The notes beneath the pieces were generated by a model. That model was given only the letters and a program-made list of their open reading frames with translations, was not told the DNA's origin and did not search any database. From Flavihumibacter petaseus NBRC 106054 (lineage in GTDB: Bacteria; Bacteroidota; Bacteroidia; Chitinophagales; Chitinophagaceae), in contig NZ_BBWV01000003.1 of the NCBI RefSeq assembly GCF_000974785.1, positions 496,001-560,000 of the forward strand: a stretch of 64,000 nucleotides of DNA, given 5' to 3'. How positions within the stretch are numbered: the stretch's first letter is position 1; each line of letters begins with the position of its first letter. Shown here one piece after another: positions 26,949-35,591 of the stretch. The translations under genes were made by a program, and so were the position numbers.

Positions 26949-28472
26949 TTAAAGATCAAATTTAATGCCCTGTGCCAGCGGAAGGCTGTTGGAATAGTTA
27001 ATTGTGTTGGTTTGACGCCTCATGTAAGCTTTCCAGGCGTCACTGCCGCTTTCGCGGCCACCCCCTGTTTCCTTTTCCCCGCCGAAGGCGCCACCGATCT
27101 CTGCCCCGCTGGTGCCGATATTTACATTGGCAATGCCGCAATCGCTACCGGCGGCGGACAGGAATTGCTCGGCTTCCCGGAGATTCAGGGTCATAATCGC
27201 GCTGGAAAGTCCCTGCGGAACACCATTCTGGTAAGACAGAGCCTCCTCGATGGTATCGTATTTCATCAGGTAAAGAATCGGTGCAAAGGTCTCATGCTGA
27301 ACGATCTGGAAGGAATTGGAAGCTTCCGCCACACAGGGTTTTACATAGCAGCCGCTTTCGAATCCATCGCCTTCAAGGGCGCCGCCCTCAACAATGAATT
27401 TGCCGCCTTCTGCCTTACATTTTTCGATAGCAGCGAGATAGGATGTAACAGCATCCTTATCGATCAGCGGACCCACATGGTTATGCTGGTCGAGCGGATT
27501 TCCGATACGAAGCTGTCCATATGCCTTTACCAGTTTCCCCGTAAACTGCTCGTATACGTCCTTATGAATGATCAGGCGACGCGTGGTGGTACAACGCTGA
27601 CCCGCCGTGCCTACCGCTCCAAAAAGAGCGCCGATCAGGGCCATATCCAGGTCAGCATCTTTCGAAATAATGATGGCGTTGTTTCCGCCCAGCTCCAGGA
27701 TGCTGCGACCCAGTCTTGAACCAACGGCCGCACCAACAGCCTTACCCATGCGGGTAGATCCGGTAGCCGAAACCAGCGGAATCCGCGCATCAGCAGACAT
27801 CCATTCACCCAGTTCGCGGCCGCCGTTGACCAGTCCGCAGACACCTTCCGGTACGCCGTTCCGGGCAAACACTTCAGTAATGATATTCTGGCAGGCAATG
27901 CTGCAAAGGGGTGTTTTTTCTGATGGCTTCCAGATGCATACATCCCCGCAAACCCAGGCCAGCATGGTATTCCAGCTCCAGACGGCAACAGGGAAATTAA
28001 ACGCGGAGATAATGCCTACAATACCCAGCGGATGCCACTGCTCATACATCCTGTGCCCCGGCCTTTCGCTGTGCATGGTAAGCCCGTGAAGCTGGCGGGA
28101 AAGTCCAACCGCAAAATCACAGATATCGATCATTTCCTGCACTTCGCCCAGGCCTTCCTGGAGGCTTTTTCCCATTTCATAAGAAACCAGTTCACCCAGC
28201 GGCTGTTTCTTTTCACGCAACACTTCTCCGATCTGGCGAACCACTTCACCACGGCGGGGTGCAGGCCATTTGCGCCATTCTGCAAAGGCGCCCTGTGCAG
28301 CCTGTACAACAGCTTCATATCCTACTTTATCAGTTGTTCTTACTGATCCGATCAGCTTGCCGTCAACCGGTGAATAGGAGGAAAGCTCTTCACCCTGGGA
28401 ACTGATCCATTTCGTGCCGGTTGATGTACCCTCATTCTGTGCATGAACATTCAGCTGTTGTAGAAAAAGCAT
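26949..28472 (-). CDS. Aldehyde dehydrogenase, ALDH7/antiquitin type
   Basis: This 507-residue NAD(P)-dependent dehydrogenase has the general base Glu in LELGGNN and the nucleophilic Cys in GQRCTTTRR. The pattern (ELGGNNAII, TAGQRCTTTRRL, GCYVKPC) fits the ALDH7 branch, which in other organisms oxidises alpha-aminoadipate semialdehyde (piperideine-6-carboxylate) in lysine breakdown. No other lysine-catabolism gene is in the window, so the substrate is only suggested. It is a single-gene unit with its own -7 box. Confidence 0.93.
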   Translation of the reverse strand: MLFLQQLNVHAQNEGTSTGTKWISSQGEELSSYSPVDGKLIGSVRTTDKVGYEAVVQAAQGAFAEWRKWPAPRRGEVVRQIGEVLREKKQPLGELVSYEMGKSLQEGLGEVQEMIDICDFAVGLSRQLHGLTMHSERPGHRMYEQWHPLGIVGIISAFNFPVAVWSWNTMLAWVCGDVCIWKPSEKTPLCSIACQNIITEVFARNGVPEGVCGLVNGGRELGEWMSADARIPLVSATGSTRMGKAVGAAVGSRLGRSILELGGNNAIIISKDADLDMALIGALFGAVGTAGQRCTTTRRLIIHKDVYEQFTGKLVKAYGQLRIGNPLDQHNHVGPLIDKDAVTSYLAAIEKCKAEGGKFIVEGGALEGDGFESGCYVKPCVAEASNSFQIVQHETFAPILYLMKYDTIEEALSYQNGVPQGLSSAIMTLNLREAEQFLSAAGSDCGIANVNIGTSGAEIGGAFGGEKETGGGRESGSDAWKAYMRRQTNTINYSNSLPLAQGIKFDL

Positions 28473-28491
28473 GGCTTACAATTTTAGCCGC

Positions 28492-28499
28492 CAAAGGTA
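28492..28499 (-). promoter_or_regulatory. -7 box of the ALDH gene
   Basis: TACCTTTG on the minus strand matches TAnnTTTG, 20 bases before the start codon. No clear -33 element was found. Confidence 0.5.
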
Positions 28500-28502
28500 G
28501 TT

Positions 28503-28660
28503 GAAGTAGTTTAGAAGTTTGGGAGTTTAGAAGTTTAGTTGTTTGAACCCCGGGGTGGGGAAGGTTGAAGTTGGGGTTTGGGGTTCGGGCTTCGCTCACC
28601 GGCATTGTCAGACGTAGCGATAGCGAAGGCTGAAGCTTGAACGAAGGTGGGGAATTAATG
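28503..28660. repeat. Low-complexity AGTTTAGAAGTTT tract and AGCGAAGGC repeat
   Basis: A tract of AGTTT words (about 28503-28550) precedes a GGGTTTGG-rich stretch and a degenerate AGCGAAGGCTGAAGC unit near 28620. With the element at 28887-29163 and a CAAACT tract at about 29205-29250 this fills the 772-base gap 28473-29244; I see no gene there. Confidence 0.5.
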
Positions 28661-28886
28661 TTTAACCATCTGGGTGACAACAGGCGGGGCAAGCTGGCTT
28701 TTTTTCTTAAAACCGGCAATTTCCATGTAGTGAACCCCCTTATTCGTGTAGTGGGCTCCTACCTACAAACCACGATTGCATTCCCCTGATATTCCCTTAA
28801 CAAGGTATGTGAAGAAGCCGTGATGAGCATGTGAAGCGTAAAGGAACCTGCCTGTTTGAGGGAGAGGTGCCTTTTGCAGAAAAGAC

Positions 28887-29163
28887 CAATTTGAAAAACT
28901 CAGTGAAATGAGCCACCACACTGCATTCTATACCCGTATGTGTAATAGCCGTTTCCAATCGTATTTATTGAACAGGAAATTTGTTAAGCGGGAAATTTAT
29001 GAAGGAACAGCCGGGAAAATCCTGATGAGTATCAGCGTTAAGGTAAAACAATTCCTCCGCTGGCAGTATCGCCCGGGAATATACAATTTAGAGCAACCGT
29101 ATATAAACGTGTAAATTTTTGAAACGCAGTGTGGTGGCTCATTTCACTGAGTTTTTCAAATTG
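28887..29163. mobile_element. Short non-autonomous inverted-repeat element, copy 2 (MITE-like)
   Basis: A 277-bp element bounded by inverted repeats of 38 bp: CAATTTGAAAAACTCAGTG then AAATGAGCCACCACACTGC at the left, and the exact complement at the right, ending at 29163. The interior contains GTTAAGCGGGAAATTTATG but no credible gene. It shares its ends with the copy at 21649-21930, while the interiors are much less alike. Confidence 0.8.
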
Positions 29164-29244
29164 CAGATTCTCAGAAAAGCAGTATCCAGGGTCTGTGGGC
29201 TAAGCCCAACTTCAAACCGCAAACTGCAGACTTCAAACCTTTCC

Positions 29245-30051
29245 TCAATACTGCTCCGTCTCATTCGGAAAATCCTTCGACCGCACATCGGCAATATATT
29301 GCTGTACGCCCGCGGTGATCACCTGGTGAAGGTTGGCGTATTTGCGCAGGAAACGCGGATTGAATTCATTGTTGATGCCCAGCATATCGTGCATCACCAG
29401 TACCTGCCCGTCGCAATGCGGACCCGCACCAATGCCGATCGTCGGAATATGCAGGCTCTCTGTTACTTCTTTGGCAAGCGCTGCCGGGATCTTTTCGAGT
29501 ACCACCCCAAAACATCCGGCTTCCTGGAGGAGCAGTGCGTCTCTTTTCAGTTTGGCAGCTTCTTCTTCCTCCTTTGCCCTGACGGAATACGTGCCGAATT
29601 TATAAATGGATTGCGGGGTAAGTCCCAGGTGCCCCATTACGGGTATGCCCGCCTGGACGATGGTCCGGATACTGTCCACCACCTCTTCTCCGCCTTCCAG
29701 TTTGATGCTGTGACCGCCGGTCTCCTTCATTACGCGGATGGCATTCGCCAACGCATTACCGCTGTTGCCCTGGTAAGTGCCAAAGGGAAGGTCCACCACT
29801 ACGAGGCAGCGGTTAATGCCGCGTACCACAGACTGCGCATGGTAGATCATCTGCTCCATGGTAATGGGCACCGTCGTTTCGTGGCCTGCCATCACATTGC
29901 TCGCTGAATCGCCAACGAGGATCACATCGATTCCGGCTGCATCAAAAATGCGGGCAAATGAAAAATCATAGGCAGTAAGCATGGAGATCTTCTCGCCGCT
30001 TGCTTTCATTTTCTGGAGGGTATGCGTCGTGATCTTTTTTACGTCGGGCAT
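29245..30051 (-). CDS. panB: 3-methyl-2-oxobutanoate hydroxymethyltransferase
   Basis: The enzyme (268 residues from the ATG at 30051; a TTG four codons upstream is possible) makes ketopantoate from alpha-ketoisovalerate and methylene-tetrahydrofolate, the first committed step to pantothenate and CoA. Family motifs are clear: [55 protein letters not shown] and [17 protein letters not shown]. Length is typical. It lies 51 bp behind ppx and probably shares its transcript. No panC or panD is in the window. Confidence 0.97.
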   Translation of the reverse strand: MPDVKKITTHTLQKMKASGEKISMLTAYDFSFARIFDAAGIDVILVGDSASNVMAGHETTVPITMEQMIYHAQSVVRGINRCLVVVDLPFGTYQGNSGNALANAIRVMKETGGHSIKLEGGEEVVDSIRTIVQAGIPVMGHLGLTPQSIYKFGTYSVRAKEEEEAAKLKRDALLLQEAGCFGVVLEKIPAALAKEVTESLHIPTIGIGAGPHCDGQVLVMHDMLGINNEFNPRFLRKYANLHQVITAGVQQYIADVRSKDFPNETEQY

Positions 30052-30102
30052 GGTAAAAGACAATTGGAAAGTTTGGTAAAAAACGGGTGTAAAGGTGTGG
30101 AA

Positions 30103-30996
30103 TTATTTGGATTTGCCGGACTGAATTCTCGACCACAGGATATGGATCAATCCGTCAGCCAGACCAATCTTGGGTACATAGATCTCCCTGGCATCCGACC
30201 AGCGCATCACGTTGATGAATATACTGAGTGCCGGCACGATTACATCAGCGCGGTCTTCCCGCAGGCTGTACAGCCGCATGCGGTCTGCCACACTGAAACT
30301 GCTGAGTTCCTTGTAGTAATCTTTCAACAATTCCAATGGCAATGGTTTGCCATCTTTTTTCTTGGACAGGGAAAAGACCTTGTTGATGTTGCCCCCGGAT
30401 CCGATGCAGGTGATCTCCTTGTATCCCTTCGTGCGGGTACGGATGTAGTTCTTCATCTCATCCCATTTTTCTTCAGTGACCTGGTCTTTCAAAAGCCGGA
30501 TGGTACCAATATTGAAGGATTCCTTGAACACCATAGTATTGTCGCTGAAGAACGTCAGCTCCGTGCTGCCCCCGCCCACATCAATGTAGAGGTAAGAGTG
30601 GTCGGTATCGAGATTCTCCGCGATATGGTTCTCGTAAATAAAAGACGCTTCTTCGTCACCGGAAATGATTTTGATTTCGATGCCGGTTTCCTGTGCGATC
30701 CTGGAAATAATCTCTTGTCCGTTTGCCGCATCGCGCATCGCGGAAGTGGCGCAGGCGAGATAATGTTTCACCCCATACACATCGATCAATGCCCGGTAGG
30801 CCTTGATCGTTTTCAGCACATGATCTTCTTTTTCCGGCGAAATCCTGCTCGATTCAAATACGTCGAAGCCCAGCCGCAGCGGTACCCTGACCAGGTTCAG
30901 CTTGTTGAACTGATCCTGTCCCGCACCGTCCTGCACGACTTCCGTAATGAGCAGCCTTGCTGCATTGGAACCGATATCAATGGCTGCCAGTTTCAA
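30103..30996 (-). CDS. ppx: Exopolyphosphatase (Ppx/GppA family)
   Basis: This 297-residue ASKHA-fold phosphatase has the family motifs AAIDIGSNAARLLI at the N-terminus and YIDVGGGSTELTFF near residue 145. It lacks the C-terminal HD-type domain of longer Ppx proteins, the short form common in this phylum. It hydrolyses polyphosphate ends or pppGpp. It overlaps ppk1 by 4 bp, so synthesis and breakdown of polyphosphate are encoded together. Confidence 0.92.
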   Translation of the reverse strand: MKLAAIDIGSNAARLLITEVVQDGAGQDQFNKLNLVRVPLRLGFDVFESSRISPEKEDHVLKTIKAYRALIDVYGVKHYLACATSAMRDAANGQEIISRIAQETGIEIKIISGDEEASFIYENHIAENLDTDHSYLYIDVGGGSTELTFFSDNTMVFKESFNIGTIRLLKDQVTEEKWDEMKNYIRTRTKGYKEITCIGSGGNINKVFSLSKKKDGKPLPLELLKDYYKELSSFSVADRMRLYSLREDRADVIVPALSIFINVMRWSDAREIYVPKIGLADGLIHILWSRIQSGKSK

Positions 30997-33140
30997 TTGC
31001 TGGTTTCATTTATGGTGATGGTGGGTGCTTCCTCTGCCGCTTCTTCCGTGATCTCCACCATTTTGGGTTGCTTGGATTGAAGGTAAATATACTGCTCCAC
31101 CTGCGAGCGCAATTTTTTTCCGTCAGTCCGCACATATTCATTGGTGAGTGAATTGTTCAGTATTCTCGCCTTCACGTTATCATTCAGCTGGATCTTGAGC
31201 ATGTTGCGCAACAGTTTACGGATATCCTCATCAAAAATCGGGCACGTCACTTCCACACGGTGATCGAGGTTCCTGACCATCCAGTCGGCTGAGGAAATAA
31301 ATACCTTTTCTTTTCCCCCGTTATGGAAAACAAATACACGGGCATGTTCCAGGTATTCGTCGATGATGCTGATGGCTTTTACTGGTTGCCGGAATTTTTT
31401 GTTTTCCGAATACATGCAGAAGATGCCGCGCACGATCAGCCTGACATTTACGCCGGCCCTGGCGGCTTCCGTCAGTTTTTCGATCAGCGCTTCGTCCGAC
31501 AATGAATTCAGTTTGAGCAGGATGCCTGCTTTCTTTTTCTTTTTGGCGGCCCTGATCTCCTGGGCGATGTGTTTGAGCAATTCCCGGCGCAGGTTACCGG
31601 GACAGGGAATGAGCGTTTTGCAGCCTTTCAGGATGTCGGGTTGTGTTCTGTATTTTTCGAGATAAAGAAAGATGCGGTTGATGTCTGCCATGATCCCGCG
31701 GTGGGCGGTCAGCAGGCAGTGGTCGCCGTAAACGCGTGCGGTACTTTCATTCAGGTTGCCGGTACTCACGAATCCATACTGGATCGTACGGGTGCCTACC
31801 CGTTTCCTGATGATGCAGAGTTTTGCATGCACTTTCATATTGGGAATACCGATCAGCACTTTCACACCTTCTTCCTCCAGCCTTTCCTTCCATTCGAGGT
31901 TGGCCTCTTCTTCAAACCTGGCACGCAGTTCCATCATGACGGTCACCTGTTTGCCGTTACGAACGGCATTGATAATGGCATTGATGATCCGGCTGTTTTC
32001 CGCGAGGCGGTAAGCGGTGATCTTGATGGAAACGACATCGGGGTCCATGGCGGCCTCACGCAGCAATTCGATCACCGGTCCGAAGGAATGATAGGGGAAA
32101 CACAACATCACATCCTTCTGCTGAATGATATCGGTAACCCTGGCCGTGCTCGCCAGCAACGGATGGATAAATGGTTTTTTGCGTTGCGATCGCCGCGGAA
32201 GTATATCCGGGAAATCCATGAAATGCCTGAAGTTGTGAATCCTGCCGCCGGGGATGAGATTGTCTTTTTTGGTCAGGTTCATGCGCCGCATCAGGAATTC
32301 GAGGAGGCCGGCATCCATTTCTTTGTCGTACACAAAGCGGACCGGTTTGCCCTTCCGGCGGTTTTTGACCCCTTTTTCGATCTTCTGGATCAACGTCGTG
32401 GAGATATCGTTGTCGATATCGATCTCGGCATCCTTGGTCACTTTGAAGACCCAGGAATCGAATTTTTCATACTGGAAATAAGAGAACAGGGCCGGAAGAT
32501 TGAAGCGGATGATATCTTCCAGCAGGATAATATGCTTTTCGCCGGGAGGGCAGGGGAGCAGCACAAACCGGCCGAGTACTTTAGACGGTACTTCGATGAT
32601 CGCGTATTTCTGTTCGAACGCGGTAGTACGCCGCGTCATCACCACACCCATGTAAATACTCTTGTCCCTCAGGTAAGGGAACTGCGGGATCTGCTCGATC
32701 ATCAGCGGAATCGTGTTCACCCGTACTTCCTCTTCGAAATATTGCTTGACAAAAGCCTTCTGTTCCTTGTTCAGCTGTTTTTCGGAGATCAGGAAGACTT
32801 TTTCCTTTTCCATTTCCTGGCGCACCGATTCCCAGATGAGGTTGAACTCATTTTGCTGGCGCAGTACCATGATCATGATCTCTTCCAGGATCTTTTCAGG
32901 CGACTCCTCCAGGTGCATGTTCGCCTTGGTCTTTTTGCCCGTGATCTCGATCATGCGGCGGAGGGTAGCTACCCGAACCCGGAAAAATTCATCGAGGTTA
33001 TTGGAAAAAATTCCCAGGAACCGGATCCTTTCCTTGAGCGGAACCGTCGGGTCGGCAGCCTCCTGTAAAACCCTGGCGTTAAAGGAAAGCCAGCTGATAT
33101 CCCTTGCTATCGTTTTTCGTTTTCCATCCATATCAGTCAT
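30993..33140 (-). CDS. ppk1: Polyphosphate kinase 1
   Basis: This 715-residue enzyme forms polyphosphate from ATP. It begins with the PPK1 N-terminal domain (DISWLSFNARVLQEAAD, SNNLDEFFRVR) and has two phospholipase-D-like catalytic domains. The autophosphorylated His is in KVHAKLCIIRKR; nearby are GTGNLNE-type sequence (STGNLNESTARVY) and HRVEVTCPIFD. Length matches the family. It is the first gene of the ppk1-ppx-panB run and divergent from the rpmB operon. Confidence 0.97.
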   Translation of the reverse strand: MTDMDGKRKTIARDISWLSFNARVLQEAADPTVPLKERIRFLGIFSNNLDEFFRVRVATLRRMIEITGKKTKANMHLEESPEKILEEIMIMVLRQQNEFNLIWESVRQEMEKEKVFLISEKQLNKEQKAFVKQYFEEEVRVNTIPLMIEQIPQFPYLRDKSIYMGVVMTRRTTAFEQKYAIIEVPSKVLGRFVLLPCPPGEKHIILLEDIIRFNLPALFSYFQYEKFDSWVFKVTKDAEIDIDNDISTTLIQKIEKGVKNRRKGKPVRFVYDKEMDAGLLEFLMRRMNLTKKDNLIPGGRIHNFRHFMDFPDILPRRSQRKKPFIHPLLASTARVTDIIQQKDVMLCFPYHSFGPVIELLREAAMDPDVVSIKITAYRLAENSRIINAIINAVRNGKQVTVMMELRARFEEEANLEWKERLEEEGVKVLIGIPNMKVHAKLCIIRKRVGTRTIQYGFVSTGNLNESTARVYGDHCLLTAHRGIMADINRIFLYLEKYRTQPDILKGCKTLIPCPGNLRRELLKHIAQEIRAAKKKKKAGILLKLNSLSDEALIEKLTEAARAGVNVRLIVRGIFCMYSENKKFRQPVKAISIIDEYLEHARVFVFHNGGKEKVFISSADWMVRNLDHRVEVTCPIFDEDIRKLLRNMLKIQLNDNVKARILNNSLTNEYVRTDGKKLRSQVEQYIYLQSKQPKMVEITEEAAEEAPTITINETSN

Positions 33141-33289
33141 AATCAGCCTTTTAAGCCCAAAGTTGAGGGCACTGGCGGCTGCCTGAAATTAAGTAATTGT
33201 TACCATCGTTGCGGCAATCCCGTATTTTTGCCACCGAAAAGGAAATCTGGAAAAGTGCCTGAAAATCCGGCCTTTTTTTGTGATTGGAA

Positions 33290-33320
33290 TTGTTACTATT
33301 GAATTTTTCTCCTACCTTTG
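33290..33320 (+). promoter_or_regulatory. Promoter of the rpmB-rpmG operon
   Basis: TTG at 33290-33292 and TACCTTTG at 33313-33320 are separated by 20 bases, matching the Bacteroidota primary sigma consensus (TTTG-N19/21-TAnnTTTG). The rpmB ATG is 21 bases downstream. Confidence 0.75.
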
Positions 33321-33341
33321 CCGTCCAAAATTTCGACAGTT

Positions 33342-33578
33342 ATGGCTAGAGTATGTCAGGTTACGGGTAAAACGCCGATCACTGGTCACCGTGTTTCCCA
33401 TTCCAATATTAAAACCAAGCGCAGGTTTTTACCGAATCTGCTGACAAAACGCTTTTTCCTTCCGGAAGAAGATAAATGGATCACCCTGAAATTGTCTGCA
33501 GAAGGCCTGCGGACCATCAACAAGAATGGTCTGTACAGTGTTGTGAAGGAATTGCGGGCTAAAGGAGTAAAACTTTAA
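33342..33578 (+). CDS. rpmB: 50S ribosomal protein bL28
   Basis: This 78-residue protein begins [20 protein letters not shown], the conserved L28 start. The start at 33342 was chosen because the eight upstream codons are not conserved and overlap the promoter region. It heads a three-gene group with rpmG and a DUF4295 gene. Confidence 0.97.
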   Translation: MARVCQVTGKTPITGHRVSHSNIKTKRRFLPNLLTKRFFLPEEDKWITLKLSAEGLRTINKNGLYSVVKELRAKGVKL

Positions 33579-33589
33579 ACTGATTAACA

Positions 33590-33772
33590 ATGGCAAAGAA
33601 AGGAAACCGCGTTCAGGTGATTATGGAGTGTACCGAGCATAAAGCCAGTGGCAAGCCCGGAACCAGCCGTTACATCACTACCAAGAACAAGAAGAACACC
33701 CCTGAAAGGCTGGAGCTGAAGAAATTCAACCCCATCCTGAAGAAAGTAACTGTTCACAAAGAGATCAAATAA
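33590..33772 (+). CDS. rpmG: 50S ribosomal protein bL33
   Basis: This 60-residue protein has the L33 pattern [12 protein letters not shown] ... [19 protein letters not shown]. Only one cysteine remains, so it is the zinc-free form and need not respond to zinc limitation. It follows rpmB by 11 bp. Confidence 0.97.
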   Translation: MAKKGNRVQVIMECTEHKASGKPGTSRYITTKNKKNTPERLELKKFNPILKKVTVHKEIK

Positions 33773-33820
33773 GGCGACCCACCTCACCTGATTTACTAAC
33801 AATATCTAATTCATTATATC

Positions 33821-33994
33821 ATGGCAAAAGCAGCAAAAACCGCGATCAAGACCAAAGACCAGAAAGCCGCCGCAGAAGCGAAAAACTGGACTAAAGTGAT
33901 CAAGGCTGTCCGCAGTCCGAAGTCCGGCGCCTATACCTTTAAGGAGGCGATCGTGCACAAAGACAAGATCAAGGACTTTCTGGCCGAAAAATAA
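33821..33994 (+). CDS. DUF4295 small basic protein, probable ribosome-associated protein
   Basis: A 57-residue lysine-rich protein, MAKAAKTAIKTKDQK at its start and KDKIKDFLAEK at its end. It follows rpmG by 48 bp in the place where Bacteroidota keep a DUF4295 gene. From memory, the Flavobacterium johnsoniae ribosome structure revealed an extra large-subunit protein named bL38; that this family is the same protein is my inference and not confirmed here. Confidence 0.85.
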   Translation: MAKAAKTAIKTKDQKAAAEAKNWTKVIKAVRSPKSGAYTFKEAIVHKDKIKDFLAEK

Positions 33995-34018
33995 TTCTGG
34001 CGAACCCACCGCCCATTG

Positions 34019-34050
34019 AGCTGTTCTGTATTTCCGGAACAGCTTTTTTG
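34019..34050 (+). terminator. Terminator of the rpmB operon
   Basis: The stem AGCTGTTC/GAACAGCT is followed by TTTTTTG, 24 bases after the DUF4295 stop. Confidence 0.8.
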
Positions 34051-34063
34051 TTTTATCCCGTAT

Positions 34064-34071
34064 TATTTTTG
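34064..34071 (+). promoter_or_regulatory. -7 box of ftsY
   Basis: TATTTTTG fits TAnnTTTG and lies 17 bases before the ftsY ATG, implying a short leader. Confidence 0.5.
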
Positions 34072-34088
34072 ACACTCAAACGCCAACC

Positions 34089-35054
34089 ATGGGTTTTTTT
34101 GATAAGCTATTCGGTAAAAAAGAAAAGGAATCCCTCGACCAGGGGCTGCAGAAAACCAAAGACAGTTTTCTCAGCAAGATCACCAAAGCCGTAGCAGGCA
34201 AGAGCACGGTGGACAGTGAAGTGCTGGATAACCTGGAGGAGGCTTTGGTCGGGGCAGATGTCGGGGTAGATACTACCATCAAGATCATCGACCGGATCGA
34301 GCAGCGGGTGGCTCGTGACAAATACCTGAATACCAGCGAATTGAACCGCCTGTTGCAGGAGGAGATCACCGGGCTGCTGGTAGATGCACCCCATAGCAAC
34401 AGTTATGCTTTTCAATCAGACCTGCCTACCACCCCTTACGTGATCCTCGTGGTGGGGGTAAATGGCGTCGGCAAAACCACTACCATCGGTAAACTCGCCT
34501 ACAACTTCAAAAAGGCCGGCAAAAAAGTATTGCTTGGCGCTGCCGATACTTTCCGGGCAGCAGCCGTCGACCAGCTCACTATCTGGAGCGAGCGGGTAGG
34601 CGTTCCCATCGTGAAACAGGAAATGGGTTCAGACCCCGCTGCCGTCGCTTTCGACACTGTACAAAGCGGCGTGGCCCAGAAATCCGATGTCATCATCATA
34701 GATACGGCAGGACGCCTCCATAACAAACTCCACCTGATGGACGAACTCAGCAAGATCCGCCGGGTGATCCAGAAAGTAATTCCCGAAGCGCCACATGAAG
34801 TACTGCTGGTGCTCGATGGATCCACCGGCCAGAATGCGATCGAACAGGCCCGCCATTTTACTGCCGCCACCGACGTTTCCGCCCTGGCGATCACGAAGCT
34901 CGACGGCACAGCCAAAGGCGGCGTGGTGCTCGCCATCGCCAGCCAGTTCAGCATCCCGGTCAAATTTATCGGCGTCGGTGAAAAGATGGAGGATCTGCTG
35001 GTATTTGACAAGCAGGCGTTTGTGGGCAGTCTTTTCTCGCTGGAGAAAAGTTGA
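34089..35054 (+). CDS. ftsY: Signal recognition particle receptor FtsY
   Basis: This 321-residue SRP GTPase has a short N domain and full G domain: GVNGVGKTTTIGKLA (P-loop), DTFRAAAVDQL, IIDTAGRL and TKLDGTAKGG. The N-terminal acidic A domain of E. coli FtsY is absent, replaced by a short amphipathic start (MGFFDKLFGKKEKES), as in many bacteria. It brings SRP-bound ribosomes to the SecYEG translocon. Monocistronic by context. Confidence 0.97.
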   Translation: MGFFDKLFGKKEKESLDQGLQKTKDSFLSKITKAVAGKSTVDSEVLDNLEEALVGADVGVDTTIKIIDRIEQRVARDKYLNTSELNRLLQEEITGLLVDAPHSNSYAFQSDLPTTPYVILVVGVNGVGKTTTIGKLAYNFKKAGKKVLLGAADTFRAAAVDQLTIWSERVGVPIVKQEMGSDPAAVAFDTVQSGVAQKSDVIIIDTAGRLHNKLHLMDELSKIRRVIQKVIPEAPHEVLLVLDGSTGQNAIEQARHFTAATDVSALAITKLDGTAKGGVVLAIASQFSIPVKFIGVGEKMEDLLVFDKQAFVGSLFSLEKS

Positions 35055-35500
35055 CCTACCTACGCTAAAGCTTCGGTAGGCGATGCCTGAGCGATTTCAC
35101 ACAGTGTTTCGCGCTCTTTCGCACAGGGCTCGCTGAGATAGGTGCAGGGGCGCAGGGAATAAATTATTTGGAGGGGGATATGCTTCTCACAAATCTGGTA
35201 ATTTGTCTGATTCACTGAAATCGGCCACCAGACTGCGTTACAGAAATTTAAACAGCTGCTTCCGTTTGCTATTGGATTGACGTTCGCCCATTCGCCATTC
35301 ACCCATTCATCCTCCATCCATCCGCCCATTGCCCTCTTTCCATTCATCCTCAACAAAAGCATTTTCTGTCAGTTTTTCCACCCTGCGCCCCTGCACCTCA
35401 GCCCTGCGTGCATCGCCTGCCGACTTTGTCTGCCGCAGCAAAGCGGAGGTAGAAGCTTTAGCGTAGGCAGGAAAAAACCCTGCGCGAAACTTTACGGGGT
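35055..35500. repeat. Composite intergenic inverted repeat between ftsY and rimO
   Basis: The left part (35060-35155) holds CTACGCTAAAGCTTC and GTGCAGGGGCGCAGGG. The right part (about 35375-35475) holds their inverted counterparts CCTGCGCCCCTGCAC and GAAGCTTTAGCGTAGG. Between them lies a remnant of the inverted-repeat element (35200-35245) and a CCATTC-rich stretch (35285-35350). No gene is convincing in this 537-base gap. Confidence 0.55.
35200..35245. mobile_element. Diverged single end of the short inverted-repeat element
   Basis: TTCACTGAAATCGGCCACCA then GACTGCG resembles the terminal repeat of the elements at 21649 and 28887. No matching right end is present. Confidence 0.5.
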
Positions 35501-35565
35501 CCACTCATATACGATATTTAACGAATTCCAGAGGCTTTAAACGCCGCTGGCGGGCTGGATTTGCC

Positions 35566-35573
35566 TACCTTTG
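35566..35573 (+). promoter_or_regulatory. -7 box of rimO
   Basis: TACCTTTG fits TAnnTTTG and lies 18 bases before the ATG; no good -33 match. Confidence 0.5.
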
Positions 35574-35591
35574 CAGCCAATTTGAAAAAGC

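Noticed and set aside
31569-33068. Long plus-strand open frame opposite ppk1
   Set aside because: It is the antisense of a clear, full-length ppk1 gene, and its translation has no recognisable family or signal. High-GC codon use often opens such shadows.
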